A program made the position numbers and the translations under genes. Shown here one piece after another: positions 1 through 7,400 of a DNA stretch of 42,736 nucleotides. How positions within the stretch are numbered: position 1 is the stretch's first letter; every line of letters starts with the position of its first letter. This stretch comes from Pseudomonadota bacterium (GTDB taxonomy: Bacteria > Myxococcota_A > UBA9160 > JADFDR01), in assembly GCA_003353845.1 (NCBI GenBank), contig PIVT01000031.1, forward strand, positions 1 to 42,736, given 5' to 3'. The notes below the pieces were generated by a model. That model did not search any database, was not told the origin of the DNA, and saw only the letters and a list, made by a program, of their open reading frames with translations.

Positions 1-20
1 GTGAGCTTTATACGTTATGT
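1..20 (+). repeat. attC site, right end only (cut by window edge)
   Basis: GTGAGCTTTATAC followed by R' GTTATGT at 14-20 is the right end of an attC. The next cassette begins at 15. Confidence 0.85.
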
Positions 21-365
21 GTCAATCTCAGATCTTTTGGTTTTAATGGCTTTGCTTCTTTCAGGCGGGTCATCTTTTTCAGGTTAGTTTCTGGTCTCAA
101 ACACGGGTTCTTGTCTCGTGCTCGTTCCGGTCTGGCAGTTGGGTCTACGGTGCGTGCTTTGGGTGTTTTCTCCCTTCGAACATTCCTGCTCTGGTGGTCG
201 TTTCAGGCACCCTTTGTCCAAAAATATTGTGTTTTGAGCCGCTGACCGGTTTTTCAAGGCCTCTTTGGTTCGGGCAGGGTGGTTTTTAGTGCTTGGGTGG
301 GTTTCAAGTCGCCCCAGCGCGTCTTTTTTGGTTGGTTCAGTGCCCCTTTCTTGGCGGTGCATGCC
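21..365. other. Body of cassette 1, no convincing gene
   Basis: The cassette 15-481 has no ORF with a plausible start and ribosome binding site. A reverse ORF over 84-377 runs into the attC and is probably a shadow. The forward frame ending in the R'' stop at 369-371 is open back to a TGA at 243-245 and again before it, but has no ATG. The last 121 bases match the end of cassette 6 (see the repeat entry at 252-372). It may be an ORF-less cassette carrying a non-coding element, or a decayed gene. Confidence 0.5.
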
Positions 366-372
366 ACATAAC
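252..372 (+). repeat. 121-bp cassette-tail element, copy A
   Basis: It aligns without gaps to 3650-3770 at the end of cassette 6; by my count 96 of 121 bases agree. Both copies end in the R'' box of their attC. The 25 differences fall 9, 7 and 9 on the three codon positions of the forward frame, so there is no sign of selection on a protein, although that frame has no stop before the R'' TAA in either copy. Function unknown. Confidence 0.8.
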
Positions 373-487
373 AACACGCTGCAGTGGACACGGGAACACG
401 TCAGTTCTAATTGTGCTTCGCAAATGTTGTAGTATTCTCAATTCAAGGTGCGGCGCGGGGCCGTGCCACTGAGCTTTATCGTTAGAC
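366..487 (+). repeat. attC site of cassette 1
   Basis: R'' ACATAAC 366-372 and R' GTTAGAC 481-487, 122 bp. R'' is the complement of the first bases of its own cassette (GTTATGT at 14-20), not of the R' beside it. Confidence 0.9.
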
Positions 488-502
488 GTCACTCGATCTT
501 TC

Positions 503-1024
503 TTGGTACAGAAATTGACGATTCCGAATCAAATACTGACTTTGACCACAGTTTTTTTCTGCGCGTTCGTCTTTTCCTCAAGTATATCTCTTGCCGAGAC
601 CAAAGCAGACTCTGTAGTTGTCAACAAAGCCGCACGGGAACTTCTTCTCTATAACGGGGAAGATCTCCTCAAGAAATATAAAGTTGCTCTAGGAGACAAT
701 CCAATCGGTCACAAAGAGCAGGAAGGGGACGAGCGTACTCCCGAAGGTAGCTATGTCATTGACTACCGGAATCCAAAGAGCCGCTTTTTTCTTTCCCTTC
801 ATATCACCTATCCAAATGAGCAAGACAAGGAGAAGGCTAGGCAGGCCGGAGTGTCCCCAGGAGGGGATATCTTTATCCATGGGTTGGGTAAGGGGTTTGG
901 GTGGCTAGGGCATCAACATCTCCGCTCGGACTGGACAGATGGTTGCATTGCCGTCACAAACGAGGAAATCCAGGAGATTTGGGATCTTGTTCCCAACGGC
1001 ACACCAATCCAACTCAATCCTTAG
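503..1024 (+). CDS. L,D-transpeptidase (YkuD family), exported
   Basis: Peptidoglycan L,D-transpeptidase or a related envelope enzyme. Of 173 residues, about 1-31 form a signal peptide ending SLA. The YkuD domain follows, with the substrate-loop motif EGDERTPEGSY near 74-84, His126 in IHG and catalytic Cys148 in SDWTDGCIA, the usual HG...(S/T)xGC signature. The start is TTG at 503; no ATG is available between the attC and the signal peptide and no good ribosome binding site is visible, so the start is uncertain. It is the only gene of cassette 482-1155 and would act in the periplasm on cell-wall cross-links. Confidence 0.9.
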   Translation: MVQKLTIPNQILTLTTVFFCAFVFSSSISLAETKADSVVVNKAARELLLYNGEDLLKKYKVALGDNPIGHKEQEGDERTPEGSYVIDYRNPKSRFFLSLHITYPNEQDKEKARQAGVSPGGDIFIHGLGKGFGWLGHQHLRSDWTDGCIAVTNEEIQEIWDLVPNGTPIQLNP

Positions 1025-1036
1025 TGCGTTCATGCC

Positions 1037-1161
1037 GTCTAACAACGCGCTGCACACGGGCCCGGGAACACGTCAGGCTAAATCGTGCGTCGCGAGTGTG
1101 CTAGCTTTATTGAAACTACGGGGTGGCGCGGGGCCGGTCCGGTGAGCTTTATACGTTAGGC
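1037..1161 (+). repeat. attC site of cassette 2
   Basis: R'' GTCTAAC 1037-1043, R' GTTAGGC 1155-1161. R'' pairs with its own cassette start GTTAGAC at 481. The left arm has AACGCGCTGCAC instead of the usual AAATCGCTGCAC. Confidence 0.92.
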
Positions 1162-1175
1162 GTACTTCGGTCGCA

Positions 1176-1478
1176 TCAACTCGCTTTTTTATTTGCGATC
1201 ACTTCTTTGTCGAGTCGACCTTTCAATTTGTCCTTTTGCACTTCAATGTCGTACTGCGTTTGAAGGTTCAGCCAGAACCGTTCAGAGGTTCCGAAGAACC
1301 GGGAGAACCGCAGGGCAGTGTCCGCAGTAATGGAACGGGTCCCGTGGACGATTTCATTAATTCGCCGGGCGGGCACGCTCGTGTCCTTTGCCAGTCGGTA
1401 CTGGCTAATTTCCATCGGCTCAAGAAATTCCTCAAGCAGGATTTCTCCGGGGTGAATCGGGGGTAGTTTGGTCGCCAT
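1176..1478 (-). CDS. higA: HigA-type antitoxin (XRE family)
   Basis: Antitoxin of a type II system: it binds and silences HigB and represses the operon. The 100-residue protein starts MATKLPPIHPGEIL, the typical HigA opening, with a helix-turn-helix at about 25-60 and the family motif FWLNLQTQYD near 80. ATG at 1478 is preceded by GGGAGA at good spacing; the open frame extends upstream into higB, but that longer start is not credible. It lies 11 bp behind higB on the same strand, reading against the array, so it depends on the promoter inside its own cassette. Confidence 0.92.
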   Translation of the reverse strand: MATKLPPIHPGEILLEEFLEPMEISQYRLAKDTSVPARRINEIVHGTRSITADTALRFSRFFGTSERFWLNLQTQYDIEVQKDKLKGRLDKEVIANKKAS

Positions 1479-1489
1479 ATCTGTTCTCC

Positions 1490-1774
1490 CTACCTGTGGT
1501 AGTCCACAATCTCCACGTCGTAGGCATGGCCGCGGCTCCAACGGAAGCAAATCCTCCATTGGTCATTCACGCGGATGCTGTGTTGCCCTGATCTCTTCCC
1601 GCTAAGCTTCTCCAGTCTGTTTCCGGGCGGAATTCTTAAATCATCAATAATTCCAGCAGCTTCAACGAGCATTAACTTGCGCTGGGCCCTTCGTTGCACG
1701 TCTGGCGGGAATTTTCGCGAGCGTTCGCGGCGAAAAACCTTCTCCGTTTCATCGTCACGGAAGCTCTTGATCAT
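1490..1774 (-). CDS. higB: HigB-type toxin (RelE/HigB fold)
   Basis: Ribosome-dependent mRNA interferase of the plasmid maintenance killer family. The 94 residues begin MIKSFRDDETEKVF and contain PPGNRLEKLSG and the C-terminal INDQWR-type stretch (VNDQWRICFRW) and VEIVDYH, all typical of HigB. The ATG at 1774 has no Shine-Dalgarno site and sits 6 nt from a -10-like box, so the message may be leaderless. First gene of the operon, followed by higA. The open frame continues upstream into the attC, which is a shadow. Confidence 0.92.
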   Translation of the reverse strand: MIKSFRDDETEKVFRRERSRKFPPDVQRRAQRKLMLVEAAGIIDDLRIPPGNRLEKLSGKRSGQHSIRVNDQWRICFRWSRGHAYDVEIVDYHR

Positions 1775-1820
1775 TACACTATAATAACGTAACCCGATAT
1801 TAACGCAAGGCGTTATTAAT
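1775..1820 (-). promoter_or_regulatory. higBA promoter and operator palindrome
   Basis: Reading on the minus strand, TTGCGT (1808-1803), a 16-nt spacer and TATTAT (1786-1781) lie 6 nt before the higB ATG. ATAATAACG at 1781-1789 and CGTTATTAA at 1811-1819 form an inverted repeat (8 of 9) that brackets the -35/-10 region and is a likely HigA operator. Confidence 0.6.
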
Positions 1821-1827
1821 GGCGCAC

Positions 1828-1951
1828 GCCTAACAAATCGCTGCACCGGACCCGGGAACACGCCAGGCCAATTTTGCGCTTCGCCATTTTGAGTGTATTC
1901 TCAATTCAAGGAGCGGCACGGGGCCGGTCCGGTGAGCTTTATACGTTAGAC
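1828..1951 (+). repeat. attC site of cassette 3
   Basis: R'' GCCTAAC 1828-1834, R' GTTAGAC 1945-1951, 124 bp. R'' matches its cassette start GTTAGGC at 1155. Confidence 0.93.
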
Positions 1952-1973
1952 CGCATGTGGAATAATCGTTGCG

Positions 1974-2606
1974 ATGATCCTTTTTCGCCCAACTGGAATT
2001 GAAGAACTCGCCCTCGTGTTTGAGAGCGGAATGTCGGAATGGCCTCCAAGACTTCCGGATCAACCAATCTTCTACCCTGTTCTCAACCAATGGTATGCAA
2101 CGGAGATCGCACGAGAATGGAATACTAAATCGAACTCATTTGTCGGTTATGTGACCAGGTTTGAGGTAGAAGATAGCTACGTCTCGAAATTCGAAAAGCA
2201 AATCGTTGGTGGGCGTGAATGCGAAGAGTTGTGGGTCCCCTCAGAGGAACTCAGTGAATTTAACAGCCATATTATTGGTCGTATCACCGTCGTAGATTCC
2301 TTCTTCGGGTCTCATTTCATCGGTTTGTCTAGCGGTATTTGCAATCTAAAAGGCAAGACTGCGGTAGAGCAGTTCCAGACTCTTCGTGAATTGAAGAACT
2401 ACAACGGCATGGACTTTATTTGCGAAACCAGCGCAAATGCAAAGTGTGTGTTTTTGCACTACCCATATTGGAAATGTTGTACCTCTGAAGAATTGGACGT
2501 GTCAGAAGAGGAAAAAGGGGTCGTGTTGGGTGCCTTGCAATCCGTGTGGGAAGAGGCCCACCCCGAGAACGTCCTCTGCTCGTCTTCGTCGCGGGCAGCG
2601 GTCTAA
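1974..2606 (+). CDS. ADP-ribosylation/crystallin J1-annotated family protein
   Basis: The first 120 or so of 210 residues match a small bacterial family that databases often label ADP-ribosylation/crystallin J1: FRPTGIEELALV, PPRLPDQPIFYPVLN, AREWNTKS, GYVTRFEV, VVGGRE-type IVGGRECEELWVP and EEL.EFN. The name is historical and no activity can be claimed. The remaining 90 residues, which include a WKCC motif, are longer than the usual family. The stop codon TAA is supplied by the R'' box of the attC (2601-2607). No clear ribosome binding site. Only gene of cassette 1946-2719. Confidence 0.7.
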   Translation: MILFRPTGIEELALVFESGMSEWPPRLPDQPIFYPVLNQWYATEIAREWNTKSNSFVGYVTRFEVEDSYVSKFEKQIVGGRECEELWVPSEELSEFNSHIIGRITVVDSFFGSHFIGLSSGICNLKGKTAVEQFQTLRELKNYNGMDFICETSANAKCVFLHYPYWKCCTSEELDVSEEEKGVVLGALQSVWEEAHPENVLCSSSSRAAV

Positions 2607-2725
2607 CAAATCGCTGCACCGGACCCGGGAACACGCCAGTCCAATTTTGCGCTTCGCTGTTTTGGTAGTATTCTTGAATCCACGGGGTGGCGCGGTGCCG
2701 GGCCCGTGAGCTTTATACGTTAGGT
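2601..2725 (+). repeat. attC site of cassette 4
   Basis: R'' GTCTAAC 2601-2607, R' GTTAGGT 2719-2725. Complementarity to the cassette start runs 10 bases (GTTAGACCGC at 1945). Confidence 0.93.
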
Positions 2726-2733
2726 GTCAGAGA

Positions 2734-3138
2734 ATGTTCCAAGATCCTGTATTCTACGGTGCTTTTCTTCTCGTGGCCCTGCCGGGGTTTGGGTCTAACC
2801 CGTCGGTTGCCCGCTACCTCGCAAGATCTCAAAAGATCAGGAATTTGAAAGTTATTTTTGGAGCTCTGGGAATCGTTGGGTTCTTGCTGAATCGTGCCAT
2901 AGGTCTTTCTGTAAACTACGCATTGTTGCTGTTCATCCTTGTTTACCAGGCTTCACTCGTCCGCTTCTTGTACTTGCGTTTCATAGAAAAGAATGGGCGC
3001 GAACCAGTAGATGCAGCCTTTAATTTTAGCCCTCTACCGCTTCAGGACCGGGTATTTGCGTTTCAAGTAGTCTTCCTCGGGTATCTTATCGCTGCGGGTG
3101 TGCTCCTGTGGTTCAATCTTCCCGGGGGTGCCACCTAA
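2734..3138 (+). CDS. Small polytopic membrane protein, unknown
   Basis: A 134-residue hydrophobic protein I do not recognise. Hydrophobic stretches near 5-20, 40-57, 60-80 and 108-127 suggest three to four membrane helices; a basic loop (ARSQKIRNLK) follows the first and a charged segment (RFIEKNGREP) lies before the last. The stop TAA at 3136-3138 is part of the attC R'' box. Only weak ribosome-binding sequence (cagaga) before the ATG. Single gene of cassette 2720-3251. Confidence 0.75.
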   Translation: MFQDPVFYGAFLLVALPGFGSNPSVARYLARSQKIRNLKVIFGALGIVGFLLNRAIGLSVNYALLLFILVYQASLVRFLYLRFIEKNGREPVDAAFNFSPLPLQDRVFAFQVVFLGYLIAAGVLLWFNLPGGAT

Positions 3139-3257
3139 CAAATCGCTGCACACGGACCCGGGAACACGTCAGGCTAAATTGTGCAGCACAATTGTGGTAG
3201 CATTGTTGGAATTACGGGGTGGCGCGGGGCCGGTCCGGTGAGCTTTATACGTTAGGT
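3133..3257 (+). repeat. attC site of cassette 5
   Basis: R'' ACCTAAC 3133-3139, R' GTTAGGT 3251-3257. Matches its cassette start GTTAGGT at 2719. Confidence 0.93.
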
Positions 3258-3267
3258 GTCGGTGATC

Positions 3268-3597
3268 ATGTACGAAATTCTCAAATGGGTCTTATTGGGT
3301 CTATTTGGTATTACGGCGCTGCTTTTAGGTATCGCTGCTCTTCCCTTCTGGTCAAAGGAAACTCCTGCCGAAGCAGCCGACACAATCGAACGCTTCTTGC
3401 GTGGGGAGGTTAGCGACGCAGAGTGGGACGACTTCACTTGCATCCGGCCCAAAGATGCTGTTGTTCACGCCGCTAAACAGCGCGTATGCGAGATTGAGGA
3501 GGGGCATTCATGTTCGGTTTCGCCAACTTATTTGGATGAATCGGGTCAGGTAGCCCTTAGGGAGGTGGCCGCGTCTCTGCGAGCACACTCCGGCTAA
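3268..3597 (+). CDS. Membrane-anchored protein, paralogue of the cassette-9 WDDF protein
   Basis: About 109 residues: one membrane helix (WVLLGLFGITALLLGIAALPF) and then a soluble domain EAADTIERFLRGEV...EWDDF...IRP...EEGHSC...LREVAASLR. The soluble domain clearly resembles the protein at 5084-5338 (EAADLIESFLNN, WDWDDFISVR, LKEFVVSLRLSAG). Function unknown. ATG at 3268 is preferred; GTG codons at 3256 and 3262 lie in or next to the attC. The gene ends 167 bp before attC; that gap holds the tail element shared with cassette 1. Confidence 0.8.
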   Translation: MYEILKWVLLGLFGITALLLGIAALPFWSKETPAEAADTIERFLRGEVSDAEWDDFTCIRPKDAVVHAAKQRVCEIEEGHSCSVSPTYLDESGQVALREVAASLRAHSG

Positions 3598-3649
3598 ACC
3601 TATAAGTAGTTTGTCAGGTCTGAGTTTATTAGGTTCGGCGTCGGTTGTG

Positions 3650-3770
3650 TTTCAAGGCTCCTTCGGTGCGAGCAGGGCGGTGTTGAACACGCGGGTGGGT
3701 TTCAAGGCGTCTCGGCTCCTCCTTTCTGGCTCGTTCAGTGCCCCTTTCTTTGCGGTGCATGCCACCTAAC
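3650..3770 (+). repeat. 121-bp cassette-tail element, copy B
   Basis: Ungapped match to 252-372. It lies between the stop of the gene at 3597 and the attC, so here it is clearly outside the cassette's gene. The reverse strand is also open through both copies, but the pattern of differences favours a non-coding element. Confidence 0.8.
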
Positions 3771-3887
3771 AAATCGCTGCACCTGACCGGGGAACACGTC
3801 AGTCCAAATTGTGCTTCGCAAATGTGGTAGACTTCTTGAATCGCGGTGGGGCGCGGGGCCCGGCCGGTGAGCTTTATACGGTTAGGT
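3764..3887 (+). repeat. attC site of cassette 6
   Basis: R'' ACCTAAC 3764-3770, R' GTTAGGT 3881-3887. One extra G precedes R' (TATACGGTTAGGT), unlike the other sites. Confidence 0.92.
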
Positions 3888-3903
3888 GACAAGCTTGGGA
3901 AGT

Positions 3904-4455
3904 ATGGGCCAAGGTTTTTTCGAAAGAGAAGCAAAGCTCCAATTTATGTTCCCGTTTATCATTCTGGGAGTCGGACTTGTTTTCGCTTTAATTGGTGTTG
4001 TTATCTATAACCATGTTTCGAAGAATCAGGAATTACCTCTTGAGGACAGTTTTCTGGACGGTGCTTGGAAATCGAATAGGGAACTGACACTCCTAGGACT
4101 TGATTTTGATGAGCTCCACGACGTGTCAGAAGAGGGGAAGGAACTTCTCAAATCCGAAAACTTTTTCGGTCGCATGGTGCAAGTCTTTCAGAATGGTGTG
4201 TCTGTAGTTGTATTTGAAGGTGAATGCATCTTCGGTAATTTTGTGGTGCTAACTGAAGAGGACGGGTATCTAGATGTGCTCTTTGCAGACAATGATTTTG
4301 TGAATGGGGAAGAAAAACGACTGTACATCGTAGATGGTAGGATCGAGCTTCCGTTTATGGACGGCAAAGGGCGAGAGGTCTTTTCTCGAATCACCGTTGC
4401 GGAGGCGGTCGCAGAGCACGAATGCCTGTTGGCAGGCATTACATTGCCTGAGTAG
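3904..4455 (+). CDS. Membrane-anchored protein, unknown
   Basis: About 183 residues with one membrane helix near the N-terminus (FPFIILGVGLVFALIGVVIY) and an acidic, mostly beta-rich soluble part. No family recognised. GTG at 3886 overlaps the attC and ATG at 3946, directly before the helix, is another possible start. The end of the gene holds a perfect 8-bp inverted repeat with a 4-nt loop (AATGCCTG/CAGGCATT, 4421-4440), inside the coding region. Confidence 0.75.
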   Translation: MGQGFFEREAKLQFMFPFIILGVGLVFALIGVVIYNHVSKNQELPLEDSFLDGAWKSNRELTLLGLDFDELHDVSEEGKELLKSENFFGRMVQVFQNGVSVVVFEGECIFGNFVVLTEEDGYLDVLFADNDFVNGEEKRLYIVDGRIELPFMDGKGREVFSRITVAEAVAEHECLLAGITLPE

Positions 4456-4484
4456 CTAGGAATAGTAGGTGCATATTATTTGTC

Positions 4485-4607
4485 ACCTAACAAATCGCTG
4501 CACTGGACCTGGGAACACGCCAGTCCAAATTGTGCTTCGCGAATGTTGGTGTATTCTCAATTCACGGGGTGGCGCGGGGCCAGTCCAGTGAGCTTTATAC
4601 GTTAGGT
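4485..4607 (+). repeat. attC site of cassette 7
   Basis: R'' ACCTAAC 4485-4491, R' GTTAGGT 4601-4607. Twelve bases at the cassette start (GTTAGGTGACAA from 3881) are complementary to the R'' side. Confidence 0.93.
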
Positions 4608-4627
4608 GCCAAGCCAGGAAACATCCA

Positions 4628-4957
4628 ATGTGGACAAATGTTGAATTCACAATAGCTGTCGTTGTTGTTGTCGTACTTGCTAGCTTTGTCGCGCGGAAGC
4701 GCTGGCTCACCGTCACTGCTGCAATGTTCCTATTTATTCTTTTGAACGTGGTTGCCTTTCTAGGGCTTGATGCCTCTGCGCGACACGCCATCGATATCGT
4801 TAGCGAAATGAGTGAACCAACATTCTATGATGGTGTGCAGGTGTACAAGTCAGCGATCTTTGATGAGTCCGTAGAAATATCTGTAATTGGCTTCGGCCTC
4901 ATGTTGTTATCGATGGTGCCAGCGAGAAAAGGTGCATCAAGCGGTACAGGCACCTAA
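4628..4957 (+). CDS. Small membrane protein, unknown
   Basis: A 109-residue protein with helices near 8-22, 27-48 and 84-98. Not recognised. AGGAAA stands 7 nt before the ATG, a good ribosome binding site. The stop TAA at 4955-4957 is part of R''. Only gene of cassette 4602-5070. Confidence 0.8.
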   Translation: MWTNVEFTIAVVVVVVLASFVARKRWLTVTAAMFLFILLNVVAFLGLDASARHAIDIVSEMSEPTFYDGVQVYKSAIFDESVEISVIGFGLMLLSMVPARKGASSGTGT

Positions 4958-5076
4958 CAAATCGCTGCACGCGGACCCGGGAACACGCCAGGCTAAATCG
5001 TGCGTCGCGAGTATGCTAGCTTTATTGAAACCACGGGGTGGCGCGGGGCCGGTCCGGTGAGCTTTATACGTTAGGC
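4952..5076 (+). repeat. attC site of cassette 8
   Basis: R'' ACCTAAC 4952-4958, R' GTTAGGC 5070-5076. Ten complementary bases with the cassette start (GTTAGGTGCC at 4601). Confidence 0.93.
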
Positions 5077-5083
5077 GTCAAAT

Positions 5084-5338
5084 ATGGTCGAGATGACAAA
5101 GTGTGAAGCTGCCGATTTGATTGAGTCCTTTCTCAATAATGTCACTGGTGATTGGGACTGGGATGATTTCATTTCCGTAAGGCAGAGCGATCCTGAGCTG
5201 GAAACCATTCGGAAGCGAAGTGCCGGACTGCCCGAAGAATTTCCACCGGTTGAAAAGGGGCATTATTGTGGCCCACAGGGAATCGGGGTTCTAAAAGAAT
5301 TTGTTGTGAGTCTTCGGCTATCGGCTGGCAGGCATTAG
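5084..5338 (+). CDS. Small acidic WDDF-family protein
   Basis: An 84-residue soluble protein with KCEAADLIESFLNN, WDWDDFISVR, LPEEFPP, EKGHYCG and LKEFVVSLRLSAG. It resembles the soluble domain of the product of 3268-3597. The family is unknown to me; no catalytic motif is apparent. First of two genes in cassette 5071-5842, 10 bp before the next gene, so probably cotranscribed with it. Confidence 0.82.
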   Translation: MVEMTKCEAADLIESFLNNVTGDWDWDDFISVRQSDPELETIRKRSAGLPEEFPPVEKGHYCGPQGIGVLKEFVVSLRLSAGRH

Positions 5339-5348
5339 TAGAGGAAAG

Positions 5349-5714
5349 ATGAACACATCAATTCGGTATTTTCTTACGTTACTAGTAGGTGTGCTCATTG
5401 GAAGTGCAGCGGCCTACGTCTGTCTGTCCTCCCCTAATTATGCGGAAATCATAATCGTGAACGATACTTCATCCAGTATTTCCCTGGTCGAAGTTACTGA
5501 AGACCGCTTTGGCAATCGCTATGTTGCTGAGCATCTTGCCCCATCGGCTTCAGTCGTATTTCCAGTTTTTGCCCGAGGCGAACTTGGCTATAGAATCAAC
5601 GTAGTCACCGATTCCGGTTCTCAACTCTCGGCAGGGTTCTATGCGGAGGTAGGGTACAAAGTAACTCACTCAATCTCGGGGGAAGGCATAGGGTATGAAG
5701 TCAGTTCTTATTAG
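5349..5714 (+). CDS. Membrane-anchored or exported protein, unknown
   Basis: 121 residues with an N-terminal hydrophobic segment (YFLTLLVGVLIGSAAAYVCL) acting as anchor or signal, then a beta-rich domain (EIIIVNDTSSSISLVEV). No family recognised. GAGGAAAG directly before the ATG is a clear ribosome binding site. Second gene of a two-gene cassette, which is unusual in this array outside TA modules. Confidence 0.82.
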   Translation: MNTSIRYFLTLLVGVLIGSAAAYVCLSSPNYAEIIIVNDTSSSISLVEVTEDRFGNRYVAEHLAPSASVVFPVFARGELGYRINVVTDSGSQLSAGFYAEVGYKVTHSISGEGIGYEVSSY

Positions 5715-5723
5715 TCCCTTGCC

Positions 5724-5848
5724 GCCTAACAAATCGCTGCACGCGGACCCGGGAACACGCCAGGCTAAATCGTGCGTCACAAATGTGGTAGCATTGTTGG
5801 AATTACGGGGCGGCGCGGGGCCGGTCCGGTGAGCTTTATACGTTAGGC
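5724..5848 (+). repeat. attC site of cassette 9
   Basis: R'' GCCTAAC 5724-5730, R' GTTAGGC 5842-5848. Matches its cassette start GTTAGGC at 5070. Confidence 0.93.
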
Positions 5849-6175
5849 AGCACGTCGTGATTTTCTCTTAGAGATTATCTTGGCCAATTCAGAACGGGTA
5901 GTTCCTAGAGTCAGTAAGGTCTTCATCATTAGGTCCACAGAAACTGAAGGGTCCCCAGACTCCATTTTGGCTACTCGGGATTGGCTAGATCCAATTTTCT
6001 TGGCAACCTGGGTCTGAGTCAGGCGCTTCGCTCGTCTTTTTTCACGGACACTGTCGGAAAGCGAAATTTTCATATCTACAAAGGCTACTTCTTCCTTGGT
6101 CAGGTCTAGAAAATCTTCCGCAGACCCAATTTTCCATCCCGCTGCTTCCAGTTTTGCTTTCTTGGCCTTCTTCAT
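5843..6175 (-). CDS. XRE-family antitoxin of a Gp49/HigB-like TA pair
   Basis: 110 residues with an XRE helix-turn-helix in the centre (RLTQTQVAKKIGSSQSRVAKME, about 51-72) and a basic tail. It partners the toxin at 6172-6528, whose end it overlaps by 4 bp (ATGA). GGAGG stands 5 nt before the ATG. Its stop codon TAA (5845-5843) consists of the first three bases of the cassette, the TTA of the attC R' box, so the gene fills the cassette to its edge. Likely represses the promoter at 6529-6564. Confidence 0.88.
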   Translation of the reverse strand: MKKAKKAKLEAAGWKIGSAEDFLDLTKEEVAFVDMKISLSDSVREKRRAKRLTQTQVAKKIGSSQSRVAKMESGDPSVSVDLMMKTLLTLGTTRSELAKIISKRKSRRAA

Positions 6176-6528
6176 CGGGTCCTCCGGGTTGTGCTGGTCA
6201 GGTTGTCGTATTCTTTTAAACGTTTGCGGCAGATATCAATAACCTTTTTGGGGGTGGCTTGGCTTTTCTTTGAAAACACCTCAACAATCACCACTGCATC
6301 CTCGTCTACTCGCACCATTATGCGCCAGTTCGCACTCTCGTCTCGTATTCTCAGCTCAAGACATCGGGCTCCCACGCTGGGCATTGGCCTGGCGTGTGGC
6401 ATCCCGAAGCGGTCCCCTTGTTGAAGCCTTCTCAGAAGAACTCCGGTTTCAACTCGTGCCTCGGTTGAGAACGGAGGTGTTTTTATCTCTCCTGCTAGCC
6501 ACGCCAGGGGTTTGCTTGGGCTTGTCAT
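6172..6528 (-). CDS. RelE/ParE-superfamily toxin, phage Gp49-like (DUF891)
   Basis: 118 residues with the family hallmarks: LLRRLQQGDRFGMPHARPMP, LELRIRD, WRIMVRVDED, VVEVF-like IVEVFSKKSQATP and a terminal basic helix ICRKRLKEYD. Expected to be an mRNA interferase. First gene of the operon; no Shine-Dalgarno sequence stands before the ATG and the -10 box is 7 nt upstream, so the message is predicted to be leaderless. It reads against the array. Confidence 0.88.
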   Translation of the reverse strand: MTSPSKPLAWLAGEIKTPPFSTEARVETGVLLRRLQQGDRFGMPHARPMPSVGARCLELRIRDESANWRIMVRVDEDAVVIVEVFSKKSQATPKKVIDICRKRLKEYDNLTSTTRRTR

Positions 6529-6564
6529 TGCCGGCAGTATATGTCAAATCAGACATGTTCGCAA
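6529..6564 (-). promoter_or_regulatory. Promoter and operator of the Gp49-like/XRE TA operon
   Basis: On the minus strand TTGCGA (6564-6559), a 17-nt spacer and TATACT (6541-6536) stand 7 nt before the toxin ATG. The inverted repeat ATGTC-AAATCA-GACAT (6541-6556) lies between the two boxes and is the likely antitoxin operator. Confidence 0.6.
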
Positions 6565-6570
6565 TGTTCT

Positions 6571-6693
6571 GCCTAACAAATCGCTGCAGCGGACACGGGA
6601 ACACGCCAGGCTAAATTGTGCTTCGCGAATTTGGTAGTATTCTCAATTCAAGGCGCGGCGCGGGGCCGTGCCCCTGAGCTTTATACGTTAGGT
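6571..6693 (+). repeat. attC site of cassette 10
   Basis: R'' GCCTAAC 6571-6577, R' GTTAGGT 6687-6693. Left arm has GCTGCAGCGGACACGGG. Confidence 0.93.
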
Positions 6694-6713
6694 GGCGAAC
6701 GCGTGCAGGTCAG

Positions 6714-7400
6714 ATGACACGATCGAGCAAAACACGTATCTACTTTCAGGTAGCAGGAGGTCTCCGCGCATTCTACTGGGTAGGAATCGGAGATGACGGA
6801 AACGCCTATTACGGCTCATCAGTTAAGAATTTTAAGCGATCTCATCACTCATCCATGAAAATCCTAGAGGGTGAGACAGGCACGCTGGACCCGGGCAATC
6901 TAGATGGGATGCAGCCCACTAGGTTGGGTGGCAAGCATTCCATTCATCCTTCAGGCGTTATCCTCGGGAAAAGTCTCGAAGCAGGTGGGCGGATCCAGCA
7001 CGAAACGCCTCCACTTGCGCATTATCATGGGCACATACCTCTCGTTGGGCTTCTTCCAACCAATCCGGAGTCGTATCCCGAGAGTGCGAAAGTTCCTCGG
7101 GAACATGATGTGGTAATCGCGGAGTCTCCTTTCGGGGCGCGCCCTTTCGCCATCGCGATTTTCCTTACGCGGAAGGGGGAGGCCGAACCAGAGGATGCCT
7201 TCGTAAGTCGCGGCCCGGAAAATGCGCGTATATGGACCGTTGATCGTGGGGAGTTTCTTGTTTCGGTAGCGGTCTATACGAATGTTGAGACTTTCGTTTC
7301 ATGGCCGGTTTCCCAGGTCGAACTCATCACAAGGTTGAGCAATGAAGGGGGCGAACTCGCATTTCCCATCTTGAGGGGAGCGCCCAAGGTCGCCACCTAA
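6714..7400 (+). CDS. Hypothetical cytosolic protein, unknown
   Basis: 228 residues, no signal peptide or membrane helix, no family recognised. Notable stretches are an N-terminal strand-rich part (TRIYFQVAGGLRAFYWVGIG), HSIHPSGV, HYHGHIPLVGLLP and a proline/glutamate-rich middle. The stop TAA at 7398-7400 is part of R''. The only gene of cassette 6688-7513 and one of the longest in the intact part of the array. Confidence 0.78.
   Translation: MTRSSKTRIYFQVAGGLRAFYWVGIGDDGNAYYGSSVKNFKRSHHSSMKILEGETGTLDPGNLDGMQPTRLGGKHSIHPSGVILGKSLEAGGRIQHETPPLAHYHGHIPLVGLLPTNPESYPESAKVPREHDVVIAESPFGARPFAIAIFLTRKGEAEPEDAFVSRGPENARIWTVDRGEFLVSVAVYTNVETFVSWPVSQVELITRLSNEGGELAFPILRGAPKVAT

Noticed and set aside
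84-377. Reverse ORF of 97 codons through cassette 1
   Set aside because: It starts inside the attC, has no ribosome binding site, and its similarity to the reverse ORF at 3629-3934 is fully explained by the shared 121-bp DNA element.
4421-4440. Transcription terminator (AATGCCTG/CAGGCATT hairpin)
   Set aside because: It lies within the coding sequence and has no T tract.
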